Shown: positions 7,580 through 17,875, counted from the first letter of the stretch. The stretch is 64,000 nucleotides of DNA from DT-111 sp965263225 (GCA_965263225.1 CBDHHG010000046.1:248001-312000); one strand, 5' to 3'. Numbers and translations are program-made. The notes: a model not told the origin generated them from the sequence alone.

Positions 7580-10088
7580 GCTTATCAGATTGTCCTAAAG
7601 AAATCAAGTTGGCAAAAAGACGATAGGCTCCAGGCACGCCAGCAGGCAACTCTCTAAACCAGGAGTATCCGGTGTAGATATAATTTCCTTCTCCATAGGG
7701 GGCTACCAAAAGACCGCCATCTCGGGCAGGTTCTCCGGGATCATTCGAAGACAATATCGCCGTGAATTCATCGCCCCACTCATTAGGGAAATACAAGCCT
7801 CGTTCTTGAACCCAGCCATCAAAATCCTTATTGGTGATCTCATTGGGGTAATTCAGGACGGGATGATCCGGTTGTAGCAAGCGCACTTCGGCCTCCTCAA
7901 CCGTAACCCGATCGCGTGAAATCTTCAAGTGATAAGGCGCTATTTTATCTTGAGAAACCTTCAATCTGCGAGTTGTATTATATTGAACAATCAGGTTTCC
8001 ACCTTCTTCTACATATTTCAAAAGATTGGATTGGTAGAACTTCAAGCGATCTACTGTATTGTAAGCACGGATTCCAAGGATGATGGCGTCATACTGTCGA
8101 AGATTGTCCAATTGGAAATCTCCATCTTCCAGGAGATGTACTTCATATCCAATCTGTTCCAAATTCTTTGGAATCTCATCACCTGCTCCCATGACATATC
8201 CTACCTTTCTACCTGCTGTAGCCAAATCGATTTTTACGACGCGGGCCGAAGACTTTCGAAAGACCGTTTGTGTTGGAATATGGTCGTATTCTATGAATAT
8301 GGCCTCTTTGTCATAGGTTTCATCACCCAGCTTTATACGAGGGGAGATGGAGGCTTCACTTTGCCCTTTTGGAGGGAAGAGTTTGAAACTGAAGAGTTTT
8401 TCTTCTCCTTTTTGATTCAGTTCGAAGTCAATGCTGGCAGGCTCTACTTTCCAGCCAGGCTGGTGTTGGATATCCAAGCTGCCAGCTAGACTGTCTTTCC
8501 CTGCTTTCAAGATCACGGATACAGTTTTAGGAGCGTCCGTATTGCCAAAGATTAAGACCTTATCAACGAAATTGGCAAAGACGGGAGGGGTGATCTCAAA
8601 GGGCCTGAAGACTTCTCCTTTAACGGGATCGGTTCTTTTGTATACGATGGGGCGTTCCACTTTTAAGGGGATACCTTCTACTTCTAAGTCAAACACGACT
8701 TTGAAAGTACGTGGCGTTTCCGGGACCCCTCTAAGTTGCTGATCCTTTACCGTGTACATGCCTAAACTAGCTTCTTCGTTCAGCCAGTATGGGTTGGTGT
8801 AGGAAATATCTGCTGGAAGTTGAACGGTTCGCTTAAGCGTGTAGCGTGCGTTGTTGTCCAAAGGCTGTGCCATGGTGGTATCCTCTCCTAAAGGTTGAAA
8901 TGCTAAATGATTAAGGGTCACCGAGGCACTTGATCGGTTGATGATTTCCAAATTCAATTGAAGCGCTTCGCCTGGGGTGGCGGAGTACGCATTGGCACTT
9001 GCTTCTGCATACATTCCTAAACAGGCTTCGATCACCTGCTCGATTTCTGCTTTCTTAACCCGCTTCCAGTGGCCCTCTGGCAGTCCTTTGATCAGTTTGT
9101 AGGCTTTCGCCAAAGCGGGGATGCTTTTGGCTGGTTCATCGAAGTCGAAATCTTTTTCAACTTGAGCTAATATTTTACCGATGGGTGCTCCCCCTTTTAC
9201 TCGTGTCCAGGTGGTATTAATGCCTTCAAACAGATCTTCGCTTGGTTTATCTCCTTTGATCACTTCTAGGTACTCCAGTTCCGTTCCGCGAGAACCGGAG
9301 GATCCAAAGCCCTGACATTTGTGCATGCTTCGACTTTCTGCGGCAATCTCAGTATTCGACTTACCTAAGATAGGGTAGTAGACGCCAGCATCTACGCTCA
9401 ACATCATACTTTTGTCGGCCTTGGCGAAAGCTTCCCGGCTTCTGAAGAAGAACCAGGAAGTATTGAAGAACAAACGTCTTGGTTGCCAAGGTTGCACGTA
9501 CTGTAATTGTTCTGGGTAAACCTTAGGGTCAGCGGTCAGATCAAATGCCTCGTGCGAAAGCATGGCTGAGGCCGTGTGATGGCCATGGGTGCGCCCAGCC
9601 CTGCGATGATCAAAACGGTTGACAATGATATCAGGCTGCCATTTCCGAATCGCCCATACCACATCCGCTAATACCTTGTCTTTATCCCAAATCGCGAAAG
9701 TCTCATCTGGATGCTTGGAGTACCCAAAATCATTGGCCCTGGAAAACATTTGGTTGCCTTTATCTATTCGTCTTGCTGCTAGCAGCTCCTGCGTTCGGAT
9801 CAGTCCTAGCAGTTCGCGGATTTCAGGGCCTATGAGGTTTTGACCACCATCGCCCCGCGTAAGTGACAAATAAGCAGTAGTCGCTTTTACCTCATTAGCG
9901 AGATAAGCAATTAGTCGAGTATTTTCATCATCTGGGTGAGCTGCTACGTATAGGGCAGAACCCAGAAAGTTAAGTTTCTTAATAGCTTCATGAATATCTG
10001 CTGACTTCCATTTCTTGGGTGCTTGTGCAACAATTCCCTGGCTGGCGAAAAGGAAAGTACAAAGCAATAAGCTTGTAAAAAATCGCAT
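7575..10088 (-). CDS. Secreted PIG-L (LmbE-type) family deacetylase, large form
   Basis: An 837-residue protein with a cleavable signal peptide (hydrophobic FFTSLLLCTFLFA, then QGIVAQA). The PIG-L zinc site is AHPDDE (His51, Asp53, Asp54), followed by LSLTRGDGGQN and, downstream, the second His cluster GRTHGHHTAS. The family removes N-acetyl groups from GlcNAc-type substrates with Zn2+. The deacetylase covers about the first 300 residues. The remaining 500 contain beta-sandwich segments and a C-terminal region (YDAIILGIRAYN, GGNLIVQYNTT) resembling a ThuA/glutamine-amidotransferase-like Rossmann fold. Such long forms are common in Bacteroidota. Likely periplasmic or outer-membrane-associated; substrate unknown. 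Confidence 0.85.
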   Translation of the reverse strand: MRFFTSLLLCTFLFASQGIVAQAPKKWKSADIHEAIKKLNFLGSALYVAAHPDDENTRLIAYLANEVKATTAYLSLTRGDGGQNLIGPEIRELLGLIRTQELLAARRIDKGNQMFSRANDFGYSKHPDETFAIWDKDKVLADVVWAIRKWQPDIIVNRFDHRRAGRTHGHHTASAMLSHEAFDLTADPKVYPEQLQYVQPWQPRRLFFNTSWFFFRSREAFAKADKSMMLSVDAGVYYPILGKSNTEIAAESRSMHKCQGFGSSGSRGTELEYLEVIKGDKPSEDLFEGINTTWTRVKGGAPIGKILAQVEKDFDFDEPAKSIPALAKAYKLIKGLPEGHWKRVKKAEIEQVIEACLGMYAEASANAYSATPGEALQLNLEIINRSSASVTLNHLAFQPLGEDTTMAQPLDNNARYTLKRTVQLPADISYTNPYWLNEEASLGMYTVKDQQLRGVPETPRTFKVVFDLEVEGIPLKVERPIVYKRTDPVKGEVFRPFEITPPVFANFVDKVLIFGNTDAPKTVSVILKAGKDSLAGSLDIQHQPGWKVEPASIDFELNQKGEEKLFSFKLFPPKGQSEASISPRIKLGDETYDKEAIFIEYDHIPTQTVFRKSSARVVKIDLATAGRKVGYVMGAGDEIPKNLEQIGYEVHLLEDGDFQLDNLRQYDAIILGIRAYNTVDRLKFYQSNLLKYVEEGGNLIVQYNTTRRLKVSQDKIAPYHLKISRDRVTVEEAEVRLLQPDHPVLNYPNEITNKDFDGWVQERGLYFPNEWGDEFTAILSSNDPGEPARDGGLLVAPYGEGNYIYTGYSWFRELPAGVPGAYRLFANLISLGQSDKP

Positions 10089-10640
10089 AACTCAATATTG
10101 TAGTAGTTAGATATAGTTGTGGATGTTTTCCTGATTTTATGCGTTGGGGTTGATTATCAATTGTTTATAGGAGGAGATGTAAGCAATAAATAGGGATCAT
10201 TCTTATACCGCTCAATAAGCCTACAAAGATAGTCGCTTATCTGAAAAAATAGAGTGTTCTATCCTGCTTAGCTTGAAAAAGTGAATTGGTGTCCGCCTCC
10301 GTACTGTAGAGAGTATAACAATGGTAGGGTATGCTAAGTTTAGCGCATAGGAGCCGTAGCGGTGAAGTCGACATCCTGGGCAACTTTACGGCTGTAATCT
10401 CGTACAGAATAGAAAATCAAAGGAAGCCTTCCAGGATTTTTCAGGTCAACTGCCTACTTTGTGTATTTTATACACTTATTTCCCAGAATCTAAGGTCATT
10501 CTAAGCTATATTTGCAAATTATAGGGTATTTTAACCCTTGTTCTAGAGCTACTTTGCGGATAGCATTTTGAAAGCGGTAAAGCAAACCTTTCTTGATGCG
10601 CAAATAGATCTGGCGCTTACACTATCAAGAAGCACCAAGA
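10089..10640. other. Divergent intergenic region, 552 bp, regulatory only
   Basis: No credible coding frame. It separates the divergent PIG-L (minus) and GH57-like (plus) genes. On the minus strand TATCTTTG (10224-10231) fits a -7 element for the PIG-L gene. On the plus strand TATATTTG (10507-10514) fits a -7 element. Neither has a clear -33 TTTG at 19-20 nt. Confidence 0.4.
10461..10475. promoter_or_regulatory. Perfect palindrome upstream of the GH57-like gene
   Basis: GTGTAT-TTT-ATACAC, 6-bp arms around 3 nt, lies 32 bp upstream of the TATATTTG element at 10507. Position and symmetry suit an operator for a dimeric regulator, but no regulator is identified. Confidence 0.35.
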
Positions 10641-13052
10641 ATGAGTAAAATACAAAAGTTCGTTTGTATTCATGGGCATTTTTACCAACCCCCACGGGAG
10701 AATGCCTGGTTAGAAGTGGTAGAATTGCAGGATTCGGCTGCCCCTTTCCACGACTGGAATGACCGCATTAATTTTGAATGTTATGCCCCCAACACTGCCG
10801 CTAGGATACTGAATGATAAGAATGAGATAGTCAAGATTATTAATAACTATAGCTGGATGAGTTTCAACTTTGGGCCAACCCTGTTGTCCTGGATGGAGAT
10901 TGCTGATCCAGATACCTATGCCGCCATTATCAAAGCGGATGTCAAAAGTCGGAAGCGGTATGGCGGTCATGGTTCTGCTTTGGCGCAGGTGCATGGGCAT
11001 TTGATTTTGCCCTTGGCCAACCAGCGTGACAAAGAAACGCAAGTCGTTTGGGGAATCAAAGATTTTGAATACCGCTTTGGCAGGATGCCGGAGGGGATGT
11101 GGTTAGCCGAAACTGCCGCCGATACGGCTACTTTGGAGGTACTAGCGGAGCAGGGAGTTAAGTTCACCATTTTGGCACCTCGGCAGGCTAAAGCCATACG
11201 GAAGATTGGAGAGGAGGACTGGCATTACTTAGACCATGGGGCGATCGATTCACGCCGACCTTATCTTTGCCGACTCCCATCTGGGCGTACCATTTCCCTG
11301 TTCTTCTACCATGGGGGAGTGGCCCAAGGAGTAGCTTTCGAAGGCTTACTCAATAACGGTAAACACTTTGCTAACCGTCTGTTAGACGCCTTTGACTTTA
11401 GGGAAGAACCCCAGATCGTGCATATTGCCACGGACGGAGAAAGCTATGGGCACCATCATAAGAAGGGAGAAATGGCATTGGCGGATTGTCTCAATAGTAT
11501 TGAGAAATGGGATGGCATCGACTTGATCAACTATGGGCAATATTTAGAATTGTTTCCACCAACTTATGAGGTCATGATCCATGAAAACAGTTCCTGGAGT
11601 TGTGTCCATGGAGTTGAGCGCTGGCGATCAAATTGTGGCTGTAGTACTGGAGGTCGGCCTGATTGGAATCAAAGTTGGAGAGGTCCGCTGAGAGATACCC
11701 TGGATTGGCTCAGAGATAAAATTTTGCCTGTCTTCGAAAGACAAGCTGGTAAGTTGTTTAAGGATCCTTGGGCGGCCAGGAATGATTATATTCAGGTGCT
11801 ATTGGATCGAGGGCCTGATTCCGTTCAAGTCTTCATTGATCAGCACGCAAAAGATAATTTCAAGGAGGAAGACCGATCTCAATTCTGTCGGCTGATGGAA
11901 ATGCAGCGAAATGCTATGCTGATGTATACCAGTTGCGGCTGGTTTTTCGATGAGGTCTCTGGAATTGAAACGAATCAGATCTTACAATATGCTAACCGTG
12001 CGATTTACTATGCTCGTCAAACCCTCGGCCTAGACCTGCATGATGAATTCTTGTCCAAGTTGACTTCGATTCATAGTAATGTGTACGAAAATGGTGCAGT
12101 GAGTTATCGGGAAAGCGTTATGCCTGCCAGAGTAGACTTGGCTCGGGTAGGGATGCACTTTGCCGCCTCCTATTTGTTTGAAGCCTATTCCGATGAACTA
12201 GATGTATTCAACTACACGGCGCACAGTGAGATATTGAAGAAACAGCGGGCAGGTAACTTTATCTTGGCGCTTGGACGGACTACGATCCGATCAAAAATTA
12301 CTTTTTCAGAGAAGCTCTTCAATTTTGCAGTACTATATCTGGGACAGCAGAATATTATTGGCAATATCTCTATGGAGATGAGTCGAGAGGAATTCGATCA
12401 GATGTCCGAGGAAATCATGAAGTCATTCTTGACCCCAAATCTGGGCAAGGTCATTGGTACCATGCAGCACTACTTTGGAGAAGAAAAGTATTCTATTTGG
12501 CACTTGTTTAGGGACGAGAAGCGCAAAATACTCAAGCAGATCACCGACCAATCTTTGCAAGATGCAGAGCAATCGTTTCGGGATATCTATCGGGATAATT
12601 ACCAGTTGATGACCAGTATGGCCAGTAGTAATATTCCGATCCCAACGGCTTTTAATAACGCCGTGCAATTTGTCATCAATCGAGACTTCCATCAGTTCTT
12701 CAGTAACGGCTCTTTGAACGTGAGGGACCTGCATCACCTAACGGCTGAGTTCAAAAAATGGAAGATCAGTATGACCGATGAGTCCTCCTTGCTACTCGCC
12801 ATTAGCGAGCGAATTTATGAGGAGATGAAGTCCATCAATTCAACGGATAAGGTTACGCTGGATAAACTCCATGTAGTGATTGAGATCATGGAAGAGGTCA
12901 AGGATTTGAACCTATATCCAGATTATTGGAAAAGCCAAAACTTATATTGGTCTGCCCTGAAAGCTTTTAGAAAAGGAAAATGGAAGCCCGAAAATGAAGA
13001 ATGGGAAGCAGCATTCTATAAATTAGGAGAACTTTTATCCATTAAGCTCTAA
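10641..13052 (+). CDS. GH57-like glycoside hydrolase with DUF3536 C-terminal region
   Basis: An 803-residue cytoplasmic protein with no signal peptide. The N terminus (CIHGHFYQPPRENAW) is the first conserved strand of glycoside hydrolase family 57, and IATDGESYGHHHKKGE lies in the catalytic barrel. The long C-terminal helical part corresponds to DUF3536, which nearly always accompanies this GH57 subgroup. GH57 members are retaining alpha-glucan-active enzymes (amylases, branching enzymes, 4-alpha-glucanotransferases), so a role in glycogen metabolism is plausible, but no glycogen gene is adjacent. The 3' end overlaps the convergent phosphoesterase gene by 18 bp. Confidence 0.85.
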   Translation: MSKIQKFVCIHGHFYQPPRENAWLEVVELQDSAAPFHDWNDRINFECYAPNTAARILNDKNEIVKIINNYSWMSFNFGPTLLSWMEIADPDTYAAIIKADVKSRKRYGGHGSALAQVHGHLILPLANQRDKETQVVWGIKDFEYRFGRMPEGMWLAETAADTATLEVLAEQGVKFTILAPRQAKAIRKIGEEDWHYLDHGAIDSRRPYLCRLPSGRTISLFFYHGGVAQGVAFEGLLNNGKHFANRLLDAFDFREEPQIVHIATDGESYGHHHKKGEMALADCLNSIEKWDGIDLINYGQYLELFPPTYEVMIHENSSWSCVHGVERWRSNCGCSTGGRPDWNQSWRGPLRDTLDWLRDKILPVFERQAGKLFKDPWAARNDYIQVLLDRGPDSVQVFIDQHAKDNFKEEDRSQFCRLMEMQRNAMLMYTSCGWFFDEVSGIETNQILQYANRAIYYARQTLGLDLHDEFLSKLTSIHSNVYENGAVSYRESVMPARVDLARVGMHFAASYLFEAYSDELDVFNYTAHSEILKKQRAGNFILALGRTTIRSKITFSEKLFNFAVLYLGQQNIIGNISMEMSREEFDQMSEEIMKSFLTPNLGKVIGTMQHYFGEEKYSIWHLFRDEKRKILKQITDQSLQDAEQSFRDIYRDNYQLMTSMASSNIPIPTAFNNAVQFVINRDFHQFFSNGSLNVRDLHHLTAEFKKWKISMTDESSLLLAISERIYEEMKSINSTDKVTLDKLHVVIEIMEEVKDLNLYPDYWKSQNLYWSALKAFRKGKWKPENEEWEAAFYKLGELLSIKL

Positions 13053-13964
13053 CATAGCGGGACCACTATTTGGCGTATCGGAAGAGTTGGTGGAGGAAGG
13101 TTTTTTGGACTGCTGCGCCAATTCTCTCAATACATTGTCGCGATTGAAGGTGATGGCGATCAACTCGTCATTTTCTTCTTTTTCATCCTCACGCACTCGT
13201 AGTAGCGGACTTACCTCTTCGTAATCTGCGGGATCGTACTCATAAATGGACCAACGGCCCCACTGGTATTCTAAGGCCGTTAAACTTTCTACCCAATCTC
13301 CAGAATTCAGGTAGGTCACATGGTGGCCGAACTCATCGTTGACGCGCATGGTAGGGCGATGAATATGACCACAGATCACATAGTCATATTTCTGTTCTGC
13401 TGCAAGCTTAATGGCCGTTTCTTCAAAGTTGCCAATAAACTTTACGGCTTCCTTCACGCTGTACTTTACCTTCTTTGCAAAGGACATATGAGGTTTACCC
13501 AAAGCCGCGCGTACCTTATTAATAAGACGATTAAGCAAAATGAGCAGGTCATATCCTTTACCCCCTAATTTTGCTATGTAAGGAGAGAGTTTGATGGAAG
13601 CGTCAAAGATATCCCCATGAAAAATCCAGTATTTACGCCCTCCTAATTGGAGTACCAATTTATCTCTTAGATGAATGTTACCAGAGGAGAAATCGGTATA
13701 TCGACGCAGGACATCATCGTGGTTACCGGTAATGTAATATACCTTGGTACCTTTAGAAGCCATTTTCAGGATTCTTTGCAGTACCATCATATGCTCTTTG
13801 GGAAAGTAGCGCTTTCTGAATTGCCAGATATCGATAAAATCACCATTCAATATTAAGGTATGTACTTTGATCTGTTTCAGATAATTACACAGCTCTTTTG
13901 CATGGCATCCGTAAGTCCCTAAGTGTACATCAGAAATGATAACGATATCCAATTCTCTTTTCAT
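13035..13964 (-). CDS. LpxH-like calcineurin-type metallophosphoesterase
   Basis: A 309-residue protein with all metal-binding motifs of the superfamily: SDVHLG (Asp12, His14), NGDFID (Asp42), TGNHDD, FHGD and CGHIHRPT. The GDFIDIW and GHIHRP context matches the UDP-2,3-diacylglucosamine diphosphatase (LpxH/LpxH2-like) branch, which would act in lipid A synthesis on the inner face of the membrane. The roughly 60-residue C-terminal extension ends in a low-complexity Ser/Asn/Pro stretch unlike typical 240-residue LpxH, so another phosphoester substrate is possible. Convergent with and overlapping the GH57-like gene. Confidence 0.8.
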   Translation of the reverse strand: MKRELDIVIISDVHLGTYGCHAKELCNYLKQIKVHTLILNGDFIDIWQFRKRYFPKEHMMVLQRILKMASKGTKVYYITGNHDDVLRRYTDFSSGNIHLRDKLVLQLGGRKYWIFHGDIFDASIKLSPYIAKLGGKGYDLLILLNRLINKVRAALGKPHMSFAKKVKYSVKEAVKFIGNFEETAIKLAAEQKYDYVICGHIHRPTMRVNDEFGHHVTYLNSGDWVESLTALEYQWGRWSIYEYDPADYEEVSPLLRVREDEKEENDELIAITFNRDNVLRELAQQSKKPSSTNSSDTPNSGPAMLELNG

Positions 13965-14087
13965 ACGGTGAACAGCATTTTGCGTTTAATCCTCTTTTCG
14001 CTACTTGTATTAAATGCAAAAATCGTCTCCGCATGTAAAGTGTGCGTTAAGAACTGATTATAAGATGATTAATAAAGTTGAAGTAAT

Positions 14088-14516
14088 CTAAATTGGTGCG
14101 GGCACAAATACTCTAGGGAAACTAGTACGCCCTTGATCAATGTCTACTTCCACTCGATCGGCACTATATTTCAGGATGGGATGAGCTACATTTACACTAC
14201 CATCCACCTTGATATTAAGGACACCCTCTTCCACGGACCAGTCCCCTCTAATATTGATCTTAGGTAATAAAATTTGTAATCTGCCATCTGGCTTAAAGAT
14301 GAAATATCCACCTTCCATTTGCGCAATATTGCGTTTCATCCGCTGTTCTATTTTCCCGTCTTGGTTATTGGCTGATAGTATCTTGAGCATGGCTTCTGCA
14401 TCGTATTTCCAGCGGGTTGTAGTCAAGATTTCAGCTAGCTTTTCGGTTTTTTGGGTAGACTGCGAACCACATCCTACTAAAGGCAGGAGAACGGCGATCA
14501 TAATCGTAATTCTCAT
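14088..14516 (-). CDS. Small lipoprotein of unknown function
   Basis: A 142-residue protein with an N-terminal lipobox (LVG-Cys16), so it should be lipid-anchored. After Cys16 comes a short Ser/Thr/Gln linker and then an IltTTRWKYD segment followed by GGYFIFKPDGRLQILL and GDWSVEEGVLNI, the strand pattern of lipocalin-like Bacteroidota lipoproteins (DUF4923/DUF5004 style). This fold comparison is inference. A possible minus-strand -7 element, TAACTTTG, lies at 14596-14603. Monocistronic. Confidence 0.65.
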   Translation of the reverse strand: MRITIMIAVLLPLVGCGSQSTQKTEKLAEILTTTRWKYDAEAMLKILSANNQDGKIEQRMKRNIAQMEGGYFIFKPDGRLQILLPKINIRGDWSVEEGVLNIKVDGSVNVAHPILKYSADRVEVDIDQGRTSFPRVFVPAPI

Positions 14517-14806
14517 AAAATACAGGGATATTTAGTGTGCTATTAGAAGCGCGTCATAGTGCTGACGATTTCGCTTCCATTACTGTACGAAACAGCAAAG
14601 TTATTGTTGTGATTTACCGTAATTAATTATTAGGGGGAGGAAATTACACTTAGTCCGGTGGTATGAGCTAACTAAATGTATAGTAGAATGTATAGCACAA
14701 TATCCAAAGTCTGAGGATTACTGTATTCTCCACTTGGAGGCTTTACCCTATCATTTTAAGTTATCTCATGGACAACCGCAATTAATAGATGTAAAGTTAA
14801 ATAATA

Positions 14807-15700
14807 TTATGCATCCAAATGCTCAATAGAGGTGTCAACTTTAATCAATTTCTTGCGATTCTTTCGGTAGTCTCTAGGACTAAGACCCGTTACCGCCCGA
14901 AATTGTTTATTGAAATGAGATAAGTTGTTGAAACCACTTTCATAACTAACGTTGGCGATGCTCAGGTGATCTTCGGCCAATAGTCGGCAGGCATGAGCCA
15001 CCCGGTATTCGTTGGCAAATTGTATGAAGGTCTTTTGCGTCAACTTTTTGAAGTAGCGGCAAAAGGCAGGAATGGTCATGTTAATTTCCCGGGAAATGGT
15101 CTCTAGTTGAATAACACCCTGAAAGTTCTCTTGCACATATTCGTAAATCTTCTTCATGCGATCTTGATCCTGTGCATTTACCTCAACGGGAAAACTGTCT
15201 GCATTGAGAATATTGTACTCTTCCGCTTCTGCCAACTGTTGGAGTACTTTAAGCAGATGAATTAGGCGGTCAAAAGCAGACATCTCGGCCATGGCTATAA
15301 GTTGTTCGCCAATTTCTTTTTTGATTTTACCCTGAAAAGATAGACCTAGCTTTGCCCGTTCAAACATTTGCTTGATAGCAAACATCTCGGGAATCTGTAA
15401 GAAGTCAGAACCAAGGAACTCTTCTTTCATCTGCACTACGATCTCCACGTGTTTTTCGGGTAGCTCTTCGGTGAAGCCCAGGTGTGGCAGGTTCGGCCCC
15501 AGGAAGATCAGGTCACCGTCTTCGTAAAAGGAGAAGTGATTGCCAATATGGCGTTTGCCTTTTCCCCCCGAAATGTAAACAATCTCATATTCTGGGTGGA
15601 AATGCCACATGGGAACATTGCAGGTTATTCCACTTTCAAATTTTCGCAGTAAAAATGAACTACCAAATCCCGGCTCTATTCTTTCAAGCGCAGCTTTCAT
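14807..15700 (-). CDS. AraC-family transcriptional regulator with cupin sensor
   Basis: A 297-residue regulator. The N-terminal half is a cupin (MWHFHPEYEIVYISGGKGKRHIG), the usual ligand-sensing fold. The C terminus has two HTH motifs, the second as FNNLSHFNKQFRAVTGLSPRDYRKN. This architecture is typical of activators of sugar-related genes. No catabolic gene is directly adjacent, so the target is unknown. It is flanked by about 290 and 350 bp of non-coding sequence and is probably transcribed alone. Confidence 0.88.
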   Translation of the reverse strand: MKAALERIEPGFGSSFLLRKFESGITCNVPMWHFHPEYEIVYISGGKGKRHIGNHFSFYEDGDLIFLGPNLPHLGFTEELPEKHVEIVVQMKEEFLGSDFLQIPEMFAIKQMFERAKLGLSFQGKIKKEIGEQLIAMAEMSAFDRLIHLLKVLQQLAEAEEYNILNADSFPVEVNAQDQDRMKKIYEYVQENFQGVIQLETISREINMTIPAFCRYFKKLTQKTFIQFANEYRVAHACRLLAEDHLSIANVSYESGFNNLSHFNKQFRAVTGLSPRDYRKNRKKLIKVDTSIEHLDA

Positions 15701-16050
15701 AATGGATATTATTTTGAGATGATCTTTTTGGATCAGTCCTTTCTCTTTTTGCGAATAAGGTTTTTGAGTTCAAAATGGCAACTACTGCTCAAGTCGATTA
15801 ATCCGGTGTAGGGAGCAGGCTTATATTGCCTTTGCTTTTTTTCGTTATTATACACTAAATTAACGTAGAAAGTTCAATTAAAGGGTGTAGAAGTTAATAT
15901 AGCACCGATATTGGCGAAGATTGTAGTATAGCTAAGGGGGAATGGGGGAGAAACTATCGGAAAGAAAGTGGAAGAGACAGTCTATAATGACTAAGGGGAA
16001 CCAACTGGTTTCCCCCTTAGTCATGGAAAGGATACGAAGGATAGCTGGCT
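15701..16050. other. Intergenic region, 350 bp
   Basis: Between the AraC gene start and the signal peptidase stop, both minus strand. It should hold the AraC promoter. Apart from the hairpin at 15987-16024 I see no gene or repeat. Confidence 0.4.
15987..16024 (-). terminator. Hairpin after lepB
   Basis: ATGACTAAGGGG (15987-15998) pairs perfectly with CCCCTTAGTCAT (16013-16024), with further pairing inside the loop (AACCA against TGGTT). It lies 27 bp beyond the lepB stop. The T tract is poor, so this is a probable rather than classic intrinsic terminator. Confidence 0.6.
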
Positions 16051-17646
16051 TTAGATATTCGTAACAATTTTAAAGATACGACTCCAATCCTTAGAGGAGA
16101 ACCAAACGATAAGTGGTTTTCCTACGATATGATCCTCTGGTACGAAGCCCCAAACGCGAGAATCTTCAGAATTATGGCGATTATCTCCCATCATCCAGTA
16201 GTAATTCTGCTCAAAAGTATAACTGGTTGCTCTTTCCCCATCAATATATACTCCATCAGACTTCACTTCTAAATCATGATCTTCATAGATGTCAATGATG
16301 CGGCGGTATAGGGCGATGTTATCTATGCCGATATCAACGGAAGCTCCTTTCTTGGGAATCCAGATCGGACCAAAGTCATCAACAGTCCAGGCGGGGAAAT
16401 GCCGTGGATCGTGTGGGAAAAGGCTGTAAGGGTTGGCTTTAGGACGGAAACTCATATCCCAAGGCTCAATTTTAATGTTTGGATCGAGACCTTGCACTTT
16501 TTCCCGCTGTGACTCACTCAAGATCATTCGATAGCCGTTGGGTGGACGATAAGCCGCAAAGTCTTCGGACGTATTGATACCCCATTCTGCAAAACGAGAA
16601 GTATTAATGCTACTAATGCCCTCCGGGAAGGTTACTTCATACATGAATTGCATGTTTTCTGGATTCTCAGCAGCTTGTCCATTGACGTATACTTGCCGTT
16701 GGCGAATTTCCAAGCTATCGCCAGGTAAACCAATACATCGCTTAATATAGTGGTCCCTTTTATCGACGGGTCTGGTCACTAAGGGTTTTCGCCCTTGTTT
16801 GATCAGTTGATCATAGGCCGGATTCGCCTCCCGTACCGCGCCGAAGCGAACATCTTCGGCTGACCACGTCCGATCGGGGAACACATAGACACTATCGCCA
16901 GCAGGAAAATTGAAGACGGTTGGTGCATTATGGGTTACATCAACCTTTCCGAAGCGACGGAACTTTAGATTGGGTTTTTTTAAATAAGACTCTTTATTGA
17001 TTAATGGGACTCTATTGTGCAATAGAGGGATCATGGCAATGGTCTTAGGCGTACGCATGCCATAGCTGGTCTTGCTGACGAAAAGGAAATCCCCAACCAT
17101 TAAGGAGCCCTCCATCGAAGAAGTGGGAATCACAAAGGCCTCGATCAAAAACATTCGAATAAAGGCTGCTGCAAAAACTGCAAAGATGACGGCTTCCACC
17201 CATTCCCTAGCTGCTGATTTCTTATACGGATTACCGGCTTGTAATTTAGCTAGGAGTCGATCGTTCTTGGCCTCCTTCGCTTGTTCAAGCTTTTCCATAT
17301 AGGCTTTTTCAGCGGTTAATGCTGGACCTATATACTTTTCTTTCTCCGTAAAGCCTAGGTAGAAAAAATAGAATGGCGTGAAGACCACCGCTACGACGCT
17401 TTCCCAGAACTTGTTTTTGTCGAAGGATCGAACCATATCAATAGCCAAACCCGCATAGATAAAGAAATTGACGATGGGAAGGAGCATCAATGCAGCGTAC
17501 CAGGCCGGTCTACCAACCAGTTTACACCATACTACAAAATTAAGCCCTGGAACTAGACCTTTCCATCCCGCCTCACCGGCTTTTTCGAAGACCTTGTACA
17601 AACTGATACTGAGTAATACGTAGCCTATAATTAAGAATGTGAGCAT
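16051..17646 (-). CDS. lepB: Signal peptidase I (S26 family), long Bacteroidota form
   Basis: Inner-membrane serine/lysine protease that removes signal peptides from Sec substrates. The catalytic Ser is Ser177 in PTSSMEGSL and the Lys lies in HYIKRCIGLPGDSL; the C-terminal box is MMGDNRHNSEDSRVWGFVP. At 531 residues it is much longer than the E. coli enzyme (324). About 145 extra N-terminal residues form three or four membrane segments (DUF5684-like), and there are insertions between the Ser and Lys boxes and between the Lys box and the GDNR box. This enlarged form is seen in Bacteroidota. A minus-strand TATCTTTG (17688-17695) may be its -7 element. The many T9SS substrates in this window would depend on it for the first cleavage. 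Confidence 0.95.
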   Translation of the reverse strand: MLTFLIIGYVLLSISLYKVFEKAGEAGWKGLVPGLNFVVWCKLVGRPAWYAALMLLPIVNFFIYAGLAIDMVRSFDKNKFWESVVAVVFTPFYFFYLGFTEKEKYIGPALTAEKAYMEKLEQAKEAKNDRLLAKLQAGNPYKKSAAREWVEAVIFAVFAAAFIRMFLIEAFVIPTSSMEGSLMVGDFLFVSKTSYGMRTPKTIAMIPLLHNRVPLINKESYLKKPNLKFRRFGKVDVTHNAPTVFNFPAGDSVYVFPDRTWSAEDVRFGAVREANPAYDQLIKQGRKPLVTRPVDKRDHYIKRCIGLPGDSLEIRQRQVYVNGQAAENPENMQFMYEVTFPEGISSINTSRFAEWGINTSEDFAAYRPPNGYRMILSESQREKVQGLDPNIKIEPWDMSFRPKANPYSLFPHDPRHFPAWTVDDFGPIWIPKKGASVDIGIDNIALYRRIIDIYEDHDLEVKSDGVYIDGERATSYTFEQNYYWMMGDNRHNSEDSRVWGFVPEDHIVGKPLIVWFSSKDWSRIFKIVTNI

Positions 17647-17875
17647 AGCCTTTCCTTCTATTTTTCGTATTTTCTGAAAAGATGGGGCAAAGATAAACTT
17701 ATTTGGAATTTATGGTTGATAATGAATCTACTAAGTCCGCAATTTCATAGACAGGTATCCGCTTCTATTTCTGAAGAGCAAGGAATTGGAGTTGGTAAGT
17801 CGAATTTTAGCTGAGGAATAGATAGTGTTCAAGTAAGGGCTACGGATCAACGGAACCCATTGAGTGATCCCTTTT

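Noticed and set aside
7929..8489. A 186-codon plus-strand frame opposite the PIG-L gene
   Set aside because: Low-complexity, aromatic-rich translation typical of an antisense shadow; the minus-strand protein is well supported.
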